DNA of 64,000 nucleotides from Paenibacillus sp. VTT E-133291 (GTDB taxonomy: Bacteria > Bacillota > Bacilli > Paenibacillales > Paenibacillaceae). How positions within the stretch are numbered: position 1 is the stretch's first letter; each line of letters begins with the position of its first letter. The DNA is taken from positions 1-64,000 of the forward strand of contig NZ_NFVA01000011.1 in assembly GCF_002264395.1 (NCBI RefSeq), written 5' to 3'. This document shows, piece by piece, positions 26,015-35,843 of this stretch. The notes below the pieces were generated by a model that saw nothing but the letters and a program-made list of their open reading frames with translations, made no database searches and had not been told where the DNA came from. A program made the translations under genes and the position numbers.

Positions 26015-27103
26015 ATGGCGTTGCCTTGGTTCATTTTTATTACAATAGCGCTCCTGTTCCTACTTGCCGTGATCTATGAACGGAATGGTCTGAAAGCGCT
26101 TAGTTACACTCGGTATTTCTCGACGAAAGTCGCTTATGAAGGGGATAACCTTGAGATGATTGAGGAGATCGTGAATGCAAAGCTCCTGCCCTTACCTTGG
26201 CTTCGACTGGAATCTAGTATTGCCAGAGGCTTGGCATTTGGAAGTCAGGATAATCTCGGCATTAGCACGGGTGAAATCTACCAGAATCATATCAGCTTGT
26301 TCTTTCTTAAATCTTACCGTCATATTAAACGGCGGCATCAAGTAACTTGCGAGCGGCGCGGGATATACCGTTTGGAATCGGTCACCATGACCACTGGAGA
26401 TCCCTTTGGATTGATCCGGAAAAATAAAACGTATCCTCTCCAATTAGAGTTATTAGTTTATCCTAATTTGTTGAATTTAGACGATCTTCCGCTTCCGATA
26501 CATAGCTGGCTGGGTGAACTTCCAGTGAAAAGATGGATCGTAGAAGATCCTTTCCTGACTGCAGGTATTCGCGAGTATAGCTCAGGAGATTCTATGGGGC
26601 TTATAAACTGGAAGGCAACAGCGCGCACAGGGACTATGCAGGTGCATAAGAAAGATTACACTGCGGATTCCAGGCTCGTCATTTGTTTGAATATAGAGGA
26701 CAGTGATTCCATGTGGAGAGCGGTAACAGATGTTGAACGTATCGAGCAAGGGATACGGTATGCAGCCACTATTGCCGAATACGCCATGCGCCATGGAATT
26801 GAGACGGGATTTATCTGTAACGGCAGATTGGATAACGGGGGCGAAAGAGATCCTGTTGAAGCAGAATCTATGGCTGAGCTGGAAGACTTGCTAGAGCTGT
26901 TAGCGAAACTGGAGCTAGATAGAACGCTTCCTATGAGTCGATTGCTAGCCATGCAGGCCGAGAGTGGAATAAATGATACAGACTTTCTGATCATTAGCTG
27001 TCATAGAGGAGCACAATTACAAGAGGCTGCTGACCTCTTATTGGTGTTGGGCAATGGTGTAGAATGGCTGGATATTCCGGAACAGGGAGGAGAGAGCGCA
27101 TGA
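26015..27103 (+). CDS. DUF58 domain protein
   Basis: A 362-residue membrane-anchored protein. An N-terminal hydrophobic helix is followed by a beta-rich region, then the DUF58 core with R-E-Y-S-S-G-D-S-M-G-L-I-N-W-K-A-T-A-R at about residues 187-205, the signature of this family; a vWA-like fold follows. RBS GAAAGGTGG. It starts 3 bp after moxR and overlaps the next gene by 4 bp. It likely forms a complex with the MoxR ATPase. Confidence 0.9.
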   Translation: MALPWFIFITIALLFLLAVIYERNGLKALSYTRYFSTKVAYEGDNLEMIEEIVNAKLLPLPWLRLESSIARGLAFGSQDNLGISTGEIYQNHISLFFLKSYRHIKRRHQVTCERRGIYRLESVTMTTGDPFGLIRKNKTYPLQLELLVYPNLLNLDDLPLPIHSWLGELPVKRWIVEDPFLTAGIREYSSGDSMGLINWKATARTGTMQVHKKDYTADSRLVICLNIEDSDSMWRAVTDVERIEQGIRYAATIAEYAMRHGIETGFICNGRLDNGGERDPVEAESMAELEDLLELLAKLELDRTLPMSRLLAMQAESGINDTDFLIISCHRGAQLQEAADLLLVLGNGVEWLDIPEQGGESA

Positions 27104-28434
27104 AACTTCCGTTATCTGGTTACGTATGGAATACGGTCAAACTCTGGATATTCTCCATCCTAGAACTATTATTAGTTTTACCTGTATGGATTCTGTTTCA
27201 GGTTTATGTACTACCCAAGCAAGTTGAACCTATGTGGCTGACCGCCATACCACTAATATCATTAGTAGGTATTCTGCTACGAAAACAATGTAGTGTTAGA
27301 TGGAAGCAGCTGCTGTCAGCTCTAATTCTTGGGACGGTGGTTGGGGCTTTGTCAGCAGGAAGTCTGTCTATCGAGAGTCTGCCTTTAGGTGTCGCAGGTT
27401 TTATATGCGCTTTTCTCGGTATGACTGCTGACTCTAGAGAACAATCCAGTAAGAAGTATTGGATAGGTATGGTAATCTATTTTGTTGCGACCATTGTCTT
27501 TGGGAGAATTACCGATTTGGAGGAGAGTGTTACACTCCTGACCTGGTGCGGTAGTTTGTGTCTATTGCTCACATTATTTATTTATAATAGTAGTTATTTA
27601 CAATATAGTACGCTTTCTCAAGAGGGCAAAGCTTTGCCAAAAGGATTACAAAGGTATAATCGTATTTATGTCATTGGAATAGGAATTGTTGCGGCAGTGT
27701 TAGCGGCGGGAGTCGGAAAAGCTATAGGGACACTGCTATGGAATATGGTACGTTCGTTCTTCGGATGGATTAGTAATTTATTCTCAGGGTCAAGTGAGCC
27801 GCTACCTCCGCCCGTAGAACAGCCTCAAGCGAGTCCGGAACTACCTTTTGTTGGAGATGAAAAGCCTGGTCTACTAGCTGCTATATTAGATGTTGCTTTA
27901 TATGTTGCTGGAGCAGTGTTATTGGTCGTTGCAGCTTATTATGGACTTCGGTGGTTGTATAGAAATGCCGGCGGGAAATTAAAGAGATCCATGGATGCCT
28001 TGTTATCCATGCTGCGCAGAGAGCATACTCCAAAGGACAATACAACTTATCTTGATGAGGAAAAAAGTGTATTTACATGGGAACAAACGCTTCAAGGTCT
28101 TAAGGATTTCTGGAGTACTCGCCTTACACCAAGACATCGAAAAGACCGCTGGGAGCAGATGAATAGTGAAACGGAACGTGTTCGTTGGTTATATCGGCGT
28201 TGGCTTCATTTGAAGCACGATCATGGTTATGAAGTTAAGAGTTATCTTACGCCGAAGGAAACAGAAGACGATATTATAAAATGGATTGCTCTTAACAAGG
28301 TTAAACATAAGGCCGAAGAACGTACGGTTAATACGTCGAATTCATTAATTGAATTATATGAAAAAGTTAGATATGGAGAAGAAAAACCTTCTGCGGATGA
28401 TGTGGCTGCATTGAAAGATGAATTGAAATTATAG
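27100..28434 (+). CDS. TgpA-like membrane protein with DUF4129 but no transglutaminase core
   Basis: A 444-residue protein from ATG 27100 (RBS GGGAGGAGAG; the longer frame from 27064 lacks an RBS). The N-terminal half has about six transmembrane helices, then a Pro-rich linker and one more helix near 265-290. The C-terminus holds the DUF4129-like L-Y-R-R-W-L and L-I-E-L-Y-E-K-V-R-Y-G-E. In most MoxR-DUF58 operons the third protein is TgpA with a transglutaminase domain between these parts; I see no Cys-His-Asp core here. It overlaps the DUF58 gene (ATGA). Role unknown, probably membrane scaffold of the complex. Confidence 0.78.
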   Translation: MKLPLSGYVWNTVKLWIFSILELLLVLPVWILFQVYVLPKQVEPMWLTAIPLISLVGILLRKQCSVRWKQLLSALILGTVVGALSAGSLSIESLPLGVAGFICAFLGMTADSREQSSKKYWIGMVIYFVATIVFGRITDLEESVTLLTWCGSLCLLLTLFIYNSSYLQYSTLSQEGKALPKGLQRYNRIYVIGIGIVAAVLAAGVGKAIGTLLWNMVRSFFGWISNLFSGSSEPLPPPVEQPQASPELPFVGDEKPGLLAAILDVALYVAGAVLLVVAAYYGLRWLYRNAGGKLKRSMDALLSMLRREHTPKDNTTYLDEEKSVFTWEQTLQGLKDFWSTRLTPRHRKDRWEQMNSETERVRWLYRRWLHLKHDHGYEVKSYLTPKETEDDIIKWIALNKVKHKAEERTVNTSNSLIELYEKVRYGEEKPSADDVAALKDELKL

Positions 28435-28570
28435 AATAGAATATTCTTCAAATTCGTGTAAATAGGAACAAATAGGTTACAAACGCTTCAAAAGTGTTAC
28501 AACATGGATACAATTGGATTTGCAGTTACTACTATAATAATTCTAGCAAAATACTCGTGGAGGGAAGTAA

Positions 28571-31156
28571 ATGAGAAAGCATAGCAGTACATATGTTGTT
28601 TTACTAATAAGTACCTTTGTCATCAGTCAACTGACTGGCCATACAGCTTCAGCGGCATCCGCTAATGCTGTTCGTACCAATCCAGCTGTAGCTGCGGCGA
28701 CAGTAACACCCCCTAGCAATCTGGGTTCCATTTCTTTAGGTGCAAATATCAAAGCTACATTAGAAGATGTCAATGTTTGGTCACAACCTGGTGGGAATAT
28801 TTTAACCTATACCCTGAATTATTCGAATGGGAGCAGTAAAAACGCAAACCTAATGTACTATTTTTCGAGAGTGACGACGCCAGGGGGTTCTGTTATTCCA
28901 GGTAACCCTCTGAGCGCTGACGCGGCTAAGAAGAAGATTGGTGCTAAAGAAAGCTTGCGGGTTACATATTACGTCAACATAGGCAAGACCAATTCTTTAA
29001 AAGGGATTAAGATTCCCATGTATGTATGGGATTCCAAAACCAAAGGTTATTTAAAGCATGCAGGAAGTTTTACTGTGCCAGCTAATTATTCCCCAACTGC
29101 CGTAAATGGAAAAAATGTTAGCACCACAATGAATGACATTCCTGTCATCGCCAAAAGTGAGTCCTTGGAGCTCTATAAATATAATGGGAAAGTTTATGCC
29201 AAGGTGGGAATAAGCCTGACTAATAAGGGCAGCAAGGTACTCAGTGATCCGGGTTATGCGGCTTATTTACTCTCTGCAGGTGGCAGCTCGTATGAATTAG
29301 CACTTGATCGTTCTCAGATTAGTTACAAGATTCAGCCGCAGGAGAAGAAGATTATCTATTATCTTGCCGAGATTCCTCCTTATATGAAGACGGACAATAT
29401 GAAGCTGCAATTTACGCAAAAAGATGAAGCACTGAAGCTAGAGATCGCTAAATCTTCGTACAAGCTGCCAGCAGCTACAACACCTAACTTGGTGGTAGGT
29501 AAAGGTGTGACCAAGAAAATCACCATTAATAATAATCCGATAGAAACTCAGTTAAACAACGCAAACGTATACGCTGAGAATAATAAAGGGATTTGGACCT
29601 TCCAGCTTCGAGTGAAAAATGTAGGGAAGACGACAGTTACGCTGCCAACTTATGAGCTTGCCGTTAAATCTTCAACAGGGACAGCCTTTCCGATCAATGC
29701 GAAGGGATTAAGCGGCTTAACTATAAAGCCTTTGGAGGAAAAAATCATTCCGCTTACCGCACAAATTCCGCTTGAGGTTGAGCAGAGTTCGCTGCAATTG
29801 CAAATGATAGAGGCTGTTTCAGCTCCAGCTAATCCAGATTCGGGCAGTGCAGGTGAGGGAACTGGATCTGAAGGGAATAATGTAAGTACGGGCAATACAG
29901 CCAAGCTGACAGTACCCGTTGCTTACTACACAATTTCCTATACGCTACGACCCGAGATTCAACAAGGCGTGGAGTATAGCGCATCGAATGAATACGGCTC
30001 TTTCACTTATAACTTGCTGTCATTACAGCGTTTTCCTTGGAAAGATGATGATATCGTTGTTGCAAGAATAAATATTAAGAATTCCCAATCGGTGGCATTA
30101 ACGCTTCCAGAATTAAAAGGATCTGTCCAGGTAGACAATGATGATGTATCTTCTTCAACAGAACTGTTTATGGACAAGGAAACCTCGATCATTGCGCCAG
30201 GAAAAAATGCGGAGATCTATGTATTTGCCAAAATCCCTTATACGCAAGAGTTCGATAAATTAAAAGTGAACCTCTTTACAACGGTAAAAGAAGAGAAGAG
30301 CTCGTTCCTATCGCTTAGCACGAACAGTACGATGAATGCTGTAGCGACTATTGAACGTGGGGGAAGTTATGCAATTACCGGTAAAGGCAAGAACGCTAGT
30401 GTTCAAGAGAACAAAACCATTATTTATGAAGGTCTCAATTCTAATATCGTATATACAGAACTACTGCTTAGCAGTGAGGAAAAAAGACAAAGCAAAATGG
30501 CTCGCCTTCAGGGTTACTTTAAAACGGGAGATGGCCAGCTATTCGAAGCAACAGTGAATCAGCCAGATACTTCAGCTACACCGGGTGGTAAGCAATTAAT
30601 TACGTACTGGGCAAAATTGCCAAAATCCGTTATTCCATCAGACGTTAGTATGTATCTAGGTCCAGGGATTACTGGAAATAAGCTGTCTGAACCTGGGCAG
30701 GAACCAACTGGGTTCATTAACATTGCTTCATTGAGTCTAAATCCAGTTTCTACTCCACCGGAGAATAACTTGACGAAGGTTGCGCTATATCCGTACACGA
30801 TGTCTGTTCTAAGTTCGGAAGGGCGATCGATGCAAGGTAGTAACACAATAGATATCGTTATGAATTATAACCTTCTTCGTGACAGTACCTATGACATGGG
30901 AACCTTCACCCATAAGCTGGTGCTCAAAATGACAGATCCATATGGTCTATCACAGGAACGAAGCTTGAACATCGGGACTGAACTTCTCGAAGGAAATAAC
31001 AACTCGTATACTGCAACCTTTACCAATAATATGTATAAAAACTTGTCAGGTGGCGCCTACAGAATCACGCTGTATGATGAGTTCCAAGGAGAACGGATCG
31101 AGCTGGCCAGCCAGGCATATAGCATAAAGATCGATAGATCAGTAACTGAGAAGTAA
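28571..31156 (+). CDS. Large secreted protein with repeated beta-rich domains
   Basis: An 861-residue protein with a standard signal peptide (hydrophobic run about residues 9-28, likely cleavage after A-S-A-A). The mature part has no transmembrane helix or sortase motif. Several segments share a similar pattern, such as Y-T-L-N-Y-S-N-G, F-Q-L-R-V-K-N-V-G-K-T and V-A-R-I-N-I-K-N-S-Q, which look like repeated immunoglobulin-like beta domains. A Gly/Ser-rich low-complexity linker lies near 418-440. Its 40-bp gap to an ABC exporter suggests that the exporter handles it, or that both respond to the same envelope signal. I do not recognise a named family. RBS TGGAGGGAAG. Confidence 0.7.
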   Translation: MRKHSSTYVVLLISTFVISQLTGHTASAASANAVRTNPAVAAATVTPPSNLGSISLGANIKATLEDVNVWSQPGGNILTYTLNYSNGSSKNANLMYYFSRVTTPGGSVIPGNPLSADAAKKKIGAKESLRVTYYVNIGKTNSLKGIKIPMYVWDSKTKGYLKHAGSFTVPANYSPTAVNGKNVSTTMNDIPVIAKSESLELYKYNGKVYAKVGISLTNKGSKVLSDPGYAAYLLSAGGSSYELALDRSQISYKIQPQEKKIIYYLAEIPPYMKTDNMKLQFTQKDEALKLEIAKSSYKLPAATTPNLVVGKGVTKKITINNNPIETQLNNANVYAENNKGIWTFQLRVKNVGKTTVTLPTYELAVKSSTGTAFPINAKGLSGLTIKPLEEKIIPLTAQIPLEVEQSSLQLQMIEAVSAPANPDSGSAGEGTGSEGNNVSTGNTAKLTVPVAYYTISYTLRPEIQQGVEYSASNEYGSFTYNLLSLQRFPWKDDDIVVARINIKNSQSVALTLPELKGSVQVDNDDVSSSTELFMDKETSIIAPGKNAEIYVFAKIPYTQEFDKLKVNLFTTVKEEKSSFLSLSTNSTMNAVATIERGGSYAITGKGKNASVQENKTIIYEGLNSNIVYTELLLSSEEKRQSKMARLQGYFKTGDGQLFEATVNQPDTSATPGGKQLITYWAKLPKSVIPSDVSMYLGPGITGNKLSEPGQEPTGFINIASLSLNPVSTPPENNLTKVALYPYTMSVLSSEGRSMQGSNTIDIVMNYNLLRDSTYDMGTFTHKLVLKMTDPYGLSQERSLNIGTELLEGNNNSYTATFTNNMYKNLSGGAYRITLYDEFQGERIELASQAYSIKIDRSVTEK

Positions 31157-31195
31157 GAATTCATATCTATTAATGTACGAGAAGGAGCAGCTCCA

Positions 31196-31915
31196 ATGTT
31201 GCGAGTGGAAAATGTAACGCATTCTTTTAAGAATGGTAATGAAACGACGGCAGTCCTTCATCAAATAGATTTTTCTGTGAAAAAGGGGGAGATGGTTGCA
31301 TTACTGGGGAGCTCGGGTTCCGGTAAGTCAACCATGCTCAACCTGATGGCAGGTCTGATGAAGCCTACGGAAGGCCACATTTACATTGCTGACCAAGATA
31401 TTGTGAAGATGAGCGAAAACAAGCTATCTGAATTTCGTAGGAAGCATATCGGGTTTATCTTTCAAGCTTATGAGCTGATTACTAGCTTGACTGTCCGGGA
31501 AAATGTTGAGTTGCCGCTTGTATTCCAATCCGTTTCACCATCAATACGTAAGCAAAAAGCTCTGGCCTTGCTGGAAGGGGTCGGCATTCCGGATAAAGCC
31601 GACCTGTTCCCTTCACAGTTGTCTGGCGGACAGCAGCAGCGGGTCAGTATTGCACGTTCCTTGATCACAGAACCGTCCGTTATTTTCGCAGATGAACCGA
31701 CCGGAAATCTGGACTCAAAGACAGAAGAGGAAATTATCAATATCCTGCTTAACCTGAACAAGAAGATGAAGACCACCTTCATCGTAGTAACACATGAGCT
31801 CAAAGTTGCTGAACAAATGCAACGGATTTTCACGCTTCAGGACGGATATATGATTACTGAGAAACCAACTTCTTCGGATACAGAACTCGAAGGGGGGGAA
31901 CGCATTGAGGATTAG
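31196..31915 (+). CDS. ABC transporter ATP-binding protein (MacB/YknY type)
   Basis: A 239-residue ATPase: Walker A G-S-S-G-S-G-K-S-T, signature L-S-G-G-Q-Q-Q-R-V-S-I-A-R, and Walker B V-I-F-A-D-E-P-T-G-N-L-D. The E-P-T-G-N-L-D form is typical of the LolD/MacB/FtsE group that works with FtsX-like permeases. RBS AGAAGGAGC. It overlaps the next gene by 11 bp. Confidence 0.93.
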   Translation: MLRVENVTHSFKNGNETTAVLHQIDFSVKKGEMVALLGSSGSGKSTMLNLMAGLMKPTEGHIYIADQDIVKMSENKLSEFRRKHIGFIFQAYELITSLTVRENVELPLVFQSVSPSIRKQKALALLEGVGIPDKADLFPSQLSGGQQQRVSIARSLITEPSVIFADEPTGNLDSKTEEEIINILLNLNKKMKTTFIVVTHELKVAEQMQRIFTLQDGYMITEKPTSSDTELEGGERIED

Positions 31916-33278
31916 TGATATTTCACGTTTGGCTTGGGAACAAGTCAAACGACGGAAAGTTGTCACAGGTCTTTGTATGGCAGGTATATCGATTGGCTGT
32001 GCTGCTATTATTGTTGCTTTAAGTATAGGAGATTCCGCACAAAGCTATACGGAGCGGGAAATTAACCGGAATTTCAAAATGGATGAAATAACGGTGACTC
32101 CGAACAGCGGCATCCCTTCACAAGGGGGAGGGGGTGGAGCTTCTGCTTCTGATGCAAAGCTCGATCCCGGCAGGCTGACGGCTCAGAAACTTGAAATTGT
32201 CCAAAGCCTGCGGCATGTTACCGCAGCAGCACCTTTTCAAGAGCTTGGCTACATACAAATGACTACTATCGATAATAAAATTACAGATGTACAGCTTATC
32301 GGAACGGACCTTCGGTTGCTAACGAAATACGACAAGAAGTTCAAGCAAGGTGGTCCATCTGATTTGATTGGAATGGCAGTGCTAAACTATGGAGCAACTG
32401 TAGGGTTGATAGATATCGAGACTCGGCAACGTCTTTTTGAACAGCTGAATTCAGATCCGTATAATAATAAAATTATGGAACAATACAACAGTTTAAGCAT
32501 GCTTCCGTCGGATATGTACAAACAACAGGTTCAATTACAATCATATGACCCTGCTTCTCAAAGTGGACAGTCCTTAGTCAGCTCACCCATTCAAATTGTT
32601 GGGATATTGGATACTGGGGGGAACCCTGATATGGCGATGTACGACAAGAAGATGTACGTGTCGTTAGAGACGGGTGAGCGGCTAGTAGAACAACTGAAAC
32701 TAATGAATGGAACCGTTGGGCAGAAGGGTGTTTATAACTCAGCCATTGTAAAGGTCGACAATACTGACAATATTGTGCAAGTGGAGAAGCTTATCCAGAA
32801 ACTCACACTAAATACAAGTACGAATTTGTATCAAAAAGAGGCGATGGCGTCTACTTTCAGTATGTTCAAAAAAGCAGCGCTTGGTATTGGTATATTCATT
32901 TTAATTATTGCTTCGATCTCGATCATTGTTGCGATGACCATGTCCACCCATCAGCGTCGTCGCCAGATCGGTATTATGAAGGTGCTAGGCGCCAATATGG
33001 GGCAAATCAGAAATATGTTCATTACAGAGGCGGCATTGCTCGGTATGCTTGGTGGGCTGCTCGGTATAGGCTTTTCGTACTTGATTGTGTTTGGCATAAA
33101 TAAGCTGATTGGTTCCACAGGAGGAATGGGGATGGGTGAGCCCTTAGTAATCACTATTCCTCTGATGACCCTTCCAATAGGGATCGCATTTGCGGTAATG
33201 ACAGGCGTACTATCGGGAATCTATCCGGCGATCAGCGCATCCAGAACAAATGCGCTCACGGCGATAAAACGGGATTAG
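31905..33278 (+). CDS. FtsX-type ABC permease (MacB/YknZ type)
   Basis: A 457-residue permease: one N-terminal helix, a large extracytoplasmic MacB core domain of about 250 residues with a G-G-G-G linker, then three helices in a FtsX domain starting at H-Q-R-R-R-Q-I-G-I-M-K-V-L-G-A. The start is a TTG at 31905 with AGGGGGGGA upstream, inside the 3' end of the ATPase gene. It should use ATP hydrolysis to drive conformational change rather than classical membrane transport. Confidence 0.88.
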   Translation: MRISDISRLAWEQVKRRKVVTGLCMAGISIGCAAIIVALSIGDSAQSYTEREINRNFKMDEITVTPNSGIPSQGGGGGASASDAKLDPGRLTAQKLEIVQSLRHVTAAAPFQELGYIQMTTIDNKITDVQLIGTDLRLLTKYDKKFKQGGPSDLIGMAVLNYGATVGLIDIETRQRLFEQLNSDPYNNKIMEQYNSLSMLPSDMYKQQVQLQSYDPASQSGQSLVSSPIQIVGILDTGGNPDMAMYDKKMYVSLETGERLVEQLKLMNGTVGQKGVYNSAIVKVDNTDNIVQVEKLIQKLTLNTSTNLYQKEAMASTFSMFKKAALGIGIFILIIASISIIVAMTMSTHQRRRQIGIMKVLGANMGQIRNMFITEAALLGMLGGLLGIGFSYLIVFGINKLIGSTGGMGMGEPLVITIPLMTLPIGIAFAVMTGVLSGIYPAISASRTNALTAIKRD

Positions 33279-33309
33279 CTATTTTTTTAGTTGAAAGGAA
33301 GCAGAAGTG

Positions 33310-34398
33310 ATGAAGAGGAGAATCAAGTGGATTGTATTGGTATTGATCATTATTGCAGCAGGTTATTTTGTATACACCAAGATGTATAAACCCGAGGCAC
33401 AGCTAGAACCTGTTGAACCCCCACAGGCGATAACTTTTGAAGTGACACAGGAAACCATCACCAACTCTGTTCAGGTCAAAGGGAATTCACAATATGAGCA
33501 GGAAACGCTTGTATATGCACCATATGCTTCAAAGGTAACCAAATGGAAGGTTGAGAATGGTGTTCAAGTTAAGAAGGGGGATTTACTGTTTACCCTCGAT
33601 CAGGAAGCCCTAAAGAATGAAATTGCTACTCAAGAGGCGACCATTCGTAAGGCTCAGCTAGAAGCGGAACTAAATGAATTTGTTAGTCAGCAGGACGAGG
33701 AGAATGCAGCCCTTGGTGCAACAGAAGCTGAACGTATAAAGGCACTTGCAGCCCAAGAATCAGCAAGACTAGGGAATGAGCTTAACCAAGTAAATGCTGA
33801 AATTCAGGCTCGTGAATTAAAAGAAAAGAAGGCTAAGCTAAATACAGCCCTCTACCATGCTCCTGCAACAGGTGTTTTTCTATTTGACAGTGCGAGTGAA
33901 ATTCCGCAAACGGTAACAGATAATCAATACATCGGCAAAATTGTAGATATGAACAAGCTTGAATTCATAGCGCTTGTAGGTGAACAAGATGTCTTCCGTA
34001 TTAAGACGGGAATGAAGGTCGATGTTAAAATGACAGCTTTAAAAGATTTAAAGCTGTCTGGAGAAGTGACTAAGGTATCTAAATTTGCTAAGACTGCTTC
34101 GGGTCAAAATACTACTGCTACTTCGGTTCCGCAATTTGAAGTGGTAATCTCACTGCAACCTAACGAGCGTTTAATTGGTGGACTAAGTTTGAGCGGAGAA
34201 ATCGAGACGGTTCGCAAGGAAAATGCCATCGTTGTATCCAGCATCGCAGTCATGCATGAAGGGGATCTCTCCTACGTGATGGTGGATAAAGGCAATGGGG
34301 AATATGAACGAAGAGATATCAAAGTGGGCATGGAGACGGCTGACAAAACAGAGGCCGTCTCAGGGTTAAAGGTTGGAGATGTTGTTGTGCTTCAATAG
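33310..34398 (+). CDS. Membrane fusion/adaptor protein (YknX/MacA type)
   Basis: A 362-residue HlyD-family adaptor with an N-terminal anchor helix (W-I-V-L-V-L-I-I-I-A-A), a lipoyl-like domain with V-T-K-W-K-V-E-N-G-V-Q-V-K-K-G-D at about residues 76-91, a coiled-coil hairpin rich in Glu/Ala/Lys at about 108-175, and a C-terminal beta domain. ATG 33310 lies 7-8 nt after GAAAGGAAG; GTG 33307 is the alternative. The three exporter genes correspond to YknX-Y-Z of Bacillus in another order. Confidence 0.85.
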   Translation: MKRRIKWIVLVLIIIAAGYFVYTKMYKPEAQLEPVEPPQAITFEVTQETITNSVQVKGNSQYEQETLVYAPYASKVTKWKVENGVQVKKGDLLFTLDQEALKNEIATQEATIRKAQLEAELNEFVSQQDEENAALGATEAERIKALAAQESARLGNELNQVNAEIQARELKEKKAKLNTALYHAPATGVFLFDSASEIPQTVTDNQYIGKIVDMNKLEFIALVGEQDVFRIKTGMKVDVKMTALKDLKLSGEVTKVSKFAKTASGQNTTATSVPQFEVVISLQPNERLIGGLSLSGEIETVRKENAIVVSSIAVMHEGDLSYVMVDKGNGEYERRDIKVGMETADKTEAVSGLKVGDVVVLQ

Positions 34399-34416
34399 AT
34401 TGGAATAGACCTAAGC

Positions 34417-35715
34417 CTATTTCTCAATCGTGAGTCGCCAAGATTTAATATTTTTATTTAGCTCGGTAAGGTCAGGAACCGGAACTGGCTCATCGGATAG
34501 ATTATATTTAGCTTTCAAGGCTAAAATCCGATAGACGCTCTCATCAATCCGTGATTCCTGTACCTTGCCTTTTTTTACATGGTCCAGAAGCGATTCTAAT
34601 ACCCGCTTCTCATTATCATAGCCGTGAGCGATAAGTAAGATATCACTGCCTGCATTTATAGTATCTACCGCAGCTGTGGTAAGGTCATAATTCTTCATGA
34701 TCGCTCCCATAGTTAGGTCATCTGTGATTACGAGTCCTTGATATTTCATATCATCACGAAGTAGCTCACCAATGATTTTACTTGATAAAGATGCGGGTTT
34801 ATCGGGATCAAGTTTCGGAAACAAAATATGAGCGACCATAACGGCATCTGTTTCCTCTTTTATCGCAGCTTGAAAAGGGAGCCATTCTAACTTAGCGAGT
34901 TCTTCAGCGCTCTTATTCACAATCGGCAGCTCAAGGTGGGAGTCGACGGAAGTATCTCCGTGACCAGGGAAATGTTTGACAACAGGCACTACACCTTCAC
35001 TCTCCATACCTTTCATTTCGGCAATCCCTAGCGTACTGACTAGTTCAGCGGAGCTACCGAAGGAACGATCACCAATTACAGGATTATTTGGATTGCTATT
35101 GATATCAAGGACGGGAGCGAAGTTCATATTAAATCCTGCTGACAATACTTCTCTAGCGAGCAGCTTGCCCATCATTTCGGCAGCATTAGCATCCTTACGG
35201 GTACCGACCTTTCCATTAGAGGGGAAAGAAGCATACTCCTTAGGCATCCGGCTGACTTTTCCGCCCTCCTGATCGATACTCATAAATAAAGGGGCAGGGT
35301 TGCCTCTGTTACTCTCTTTCATGGAATTAATGAGGCTGACCATACTCTTCAGGTCTTGAATATTGTTCTTATAAAGGATGATTCCACCGACTTTGTCTTC
35401 GGCAATCATCCTTTTTGCTTGATCATCTAGAACGGTTCCATCGATACCAACAAGGAGCATTTGTCCAATTTTCTCTTCAAGGCTCATACTGGAAACCTGA
35501 ACAGCCATTGGATCACTCTCTGAGGAGGGAGCTGCTGTGGAACTGGTAACTGGCGTAGGTGTAGATTCAGCAGTCGGCGCATTTGTAGCGACAGCTTGAG
35601 AACTGTTACTGCTATTGGAGCAGCTAGTTAACAGAACCATAGATAACATAGCTGAAGTCAATAAGAGGGTGCCAGAGAATTTCAGTTTTAGGGTATTGCG
35701 AGTGAATCTGTTCAT
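34417..35715 (-). CDS. nagZ: Lipoprotein beta-N-acetylhexosaminidase, GH3 (NagZ-like)
   Basis: A 432-residue lipoprotein (lipobox L-T-S-C, Cys32) with a Ser/Thr/Pro-rich linker and a GH3 TIM barrel. The NagZ-type loop K-H-F-P-G-H-G-D-T-S-V-D-S-H holds the catalytic Asp-His pair of this subfamily, and V-I-T-D-D-L-T-M-G-A carries the nucleophile Asp. The enzyme removes terminal GlcNAc from muropeptides outside the cell, as the secreted Bacillus homolog does. Convergent with the adaptor gene (18 bp gap). Confidence 0.9.
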   Translation of the reverse strand: MNRFTRNTLKLKFSGTLLLTSAMLSMVLLTSCSNSSNSSQAVATNAPTAESTPTPVTSSTAAPSSESDPMAVQVSSMSLEEKIGQMLLVGIDGTVLDDQAKRMIAEDKVGGIILYKNNIQDLKSMVSLINSMKESNRGNPAPLFMSIDQEGGKVSRMPKEYASFPSNGKVGTRKDANAAEMMGKLLAREVLSAGFNMNFAPVLDINSNPNNPVIGDRSFGSSAELVSTLGIAEMKGMESEGVVPVVKHFPGHGDTSVDSHLELPIVNKSAEELAKLEWLPFQAAIKEETDAVMVAHILFPKLDPDKPASLSSKIIGELLRDDMKYQGLVITDDLTMGAIMKNYDLTTAAVDTINAGSDILLIAHGYDNEKRVLESLLDHVKKGKVQESRIDESVYRILALKAKYNLSDEPVPVPDLTELNKNIKSWRLTIEK

Positions 35716-35765
35716 TAAAAAAGACGTCCCTTCATTGCTTATTTAGATGTCAGAAGGATGAATCC

Positions 35766-35794
35766 TTGCTGACTTAGATACTCGGTGATAAGAT
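35766..35794 (+). promoter_or_regulatory. Promoter of the ferritin gene
   Basis: TTGCTG (35766-35771), a 17-bp spacer and TAAGAT (35789-35794) form a plausible vegetative promoter 49 bp before the ferritin start. Confidence 0.5.
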
Positions 35795-35843
35795 GAACTT
35801 AAATCTTTACATATAAAAAATTGAATTATGAGGTGACAGAAAG

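Noticed and set aside
34399..34440. Possible bidirectional terminator between the adaptor gene and nagZ-like gene.
   Set aside because: The only stem (AATAG/CTATT) is five A/T-rich pairs with no clear T run.
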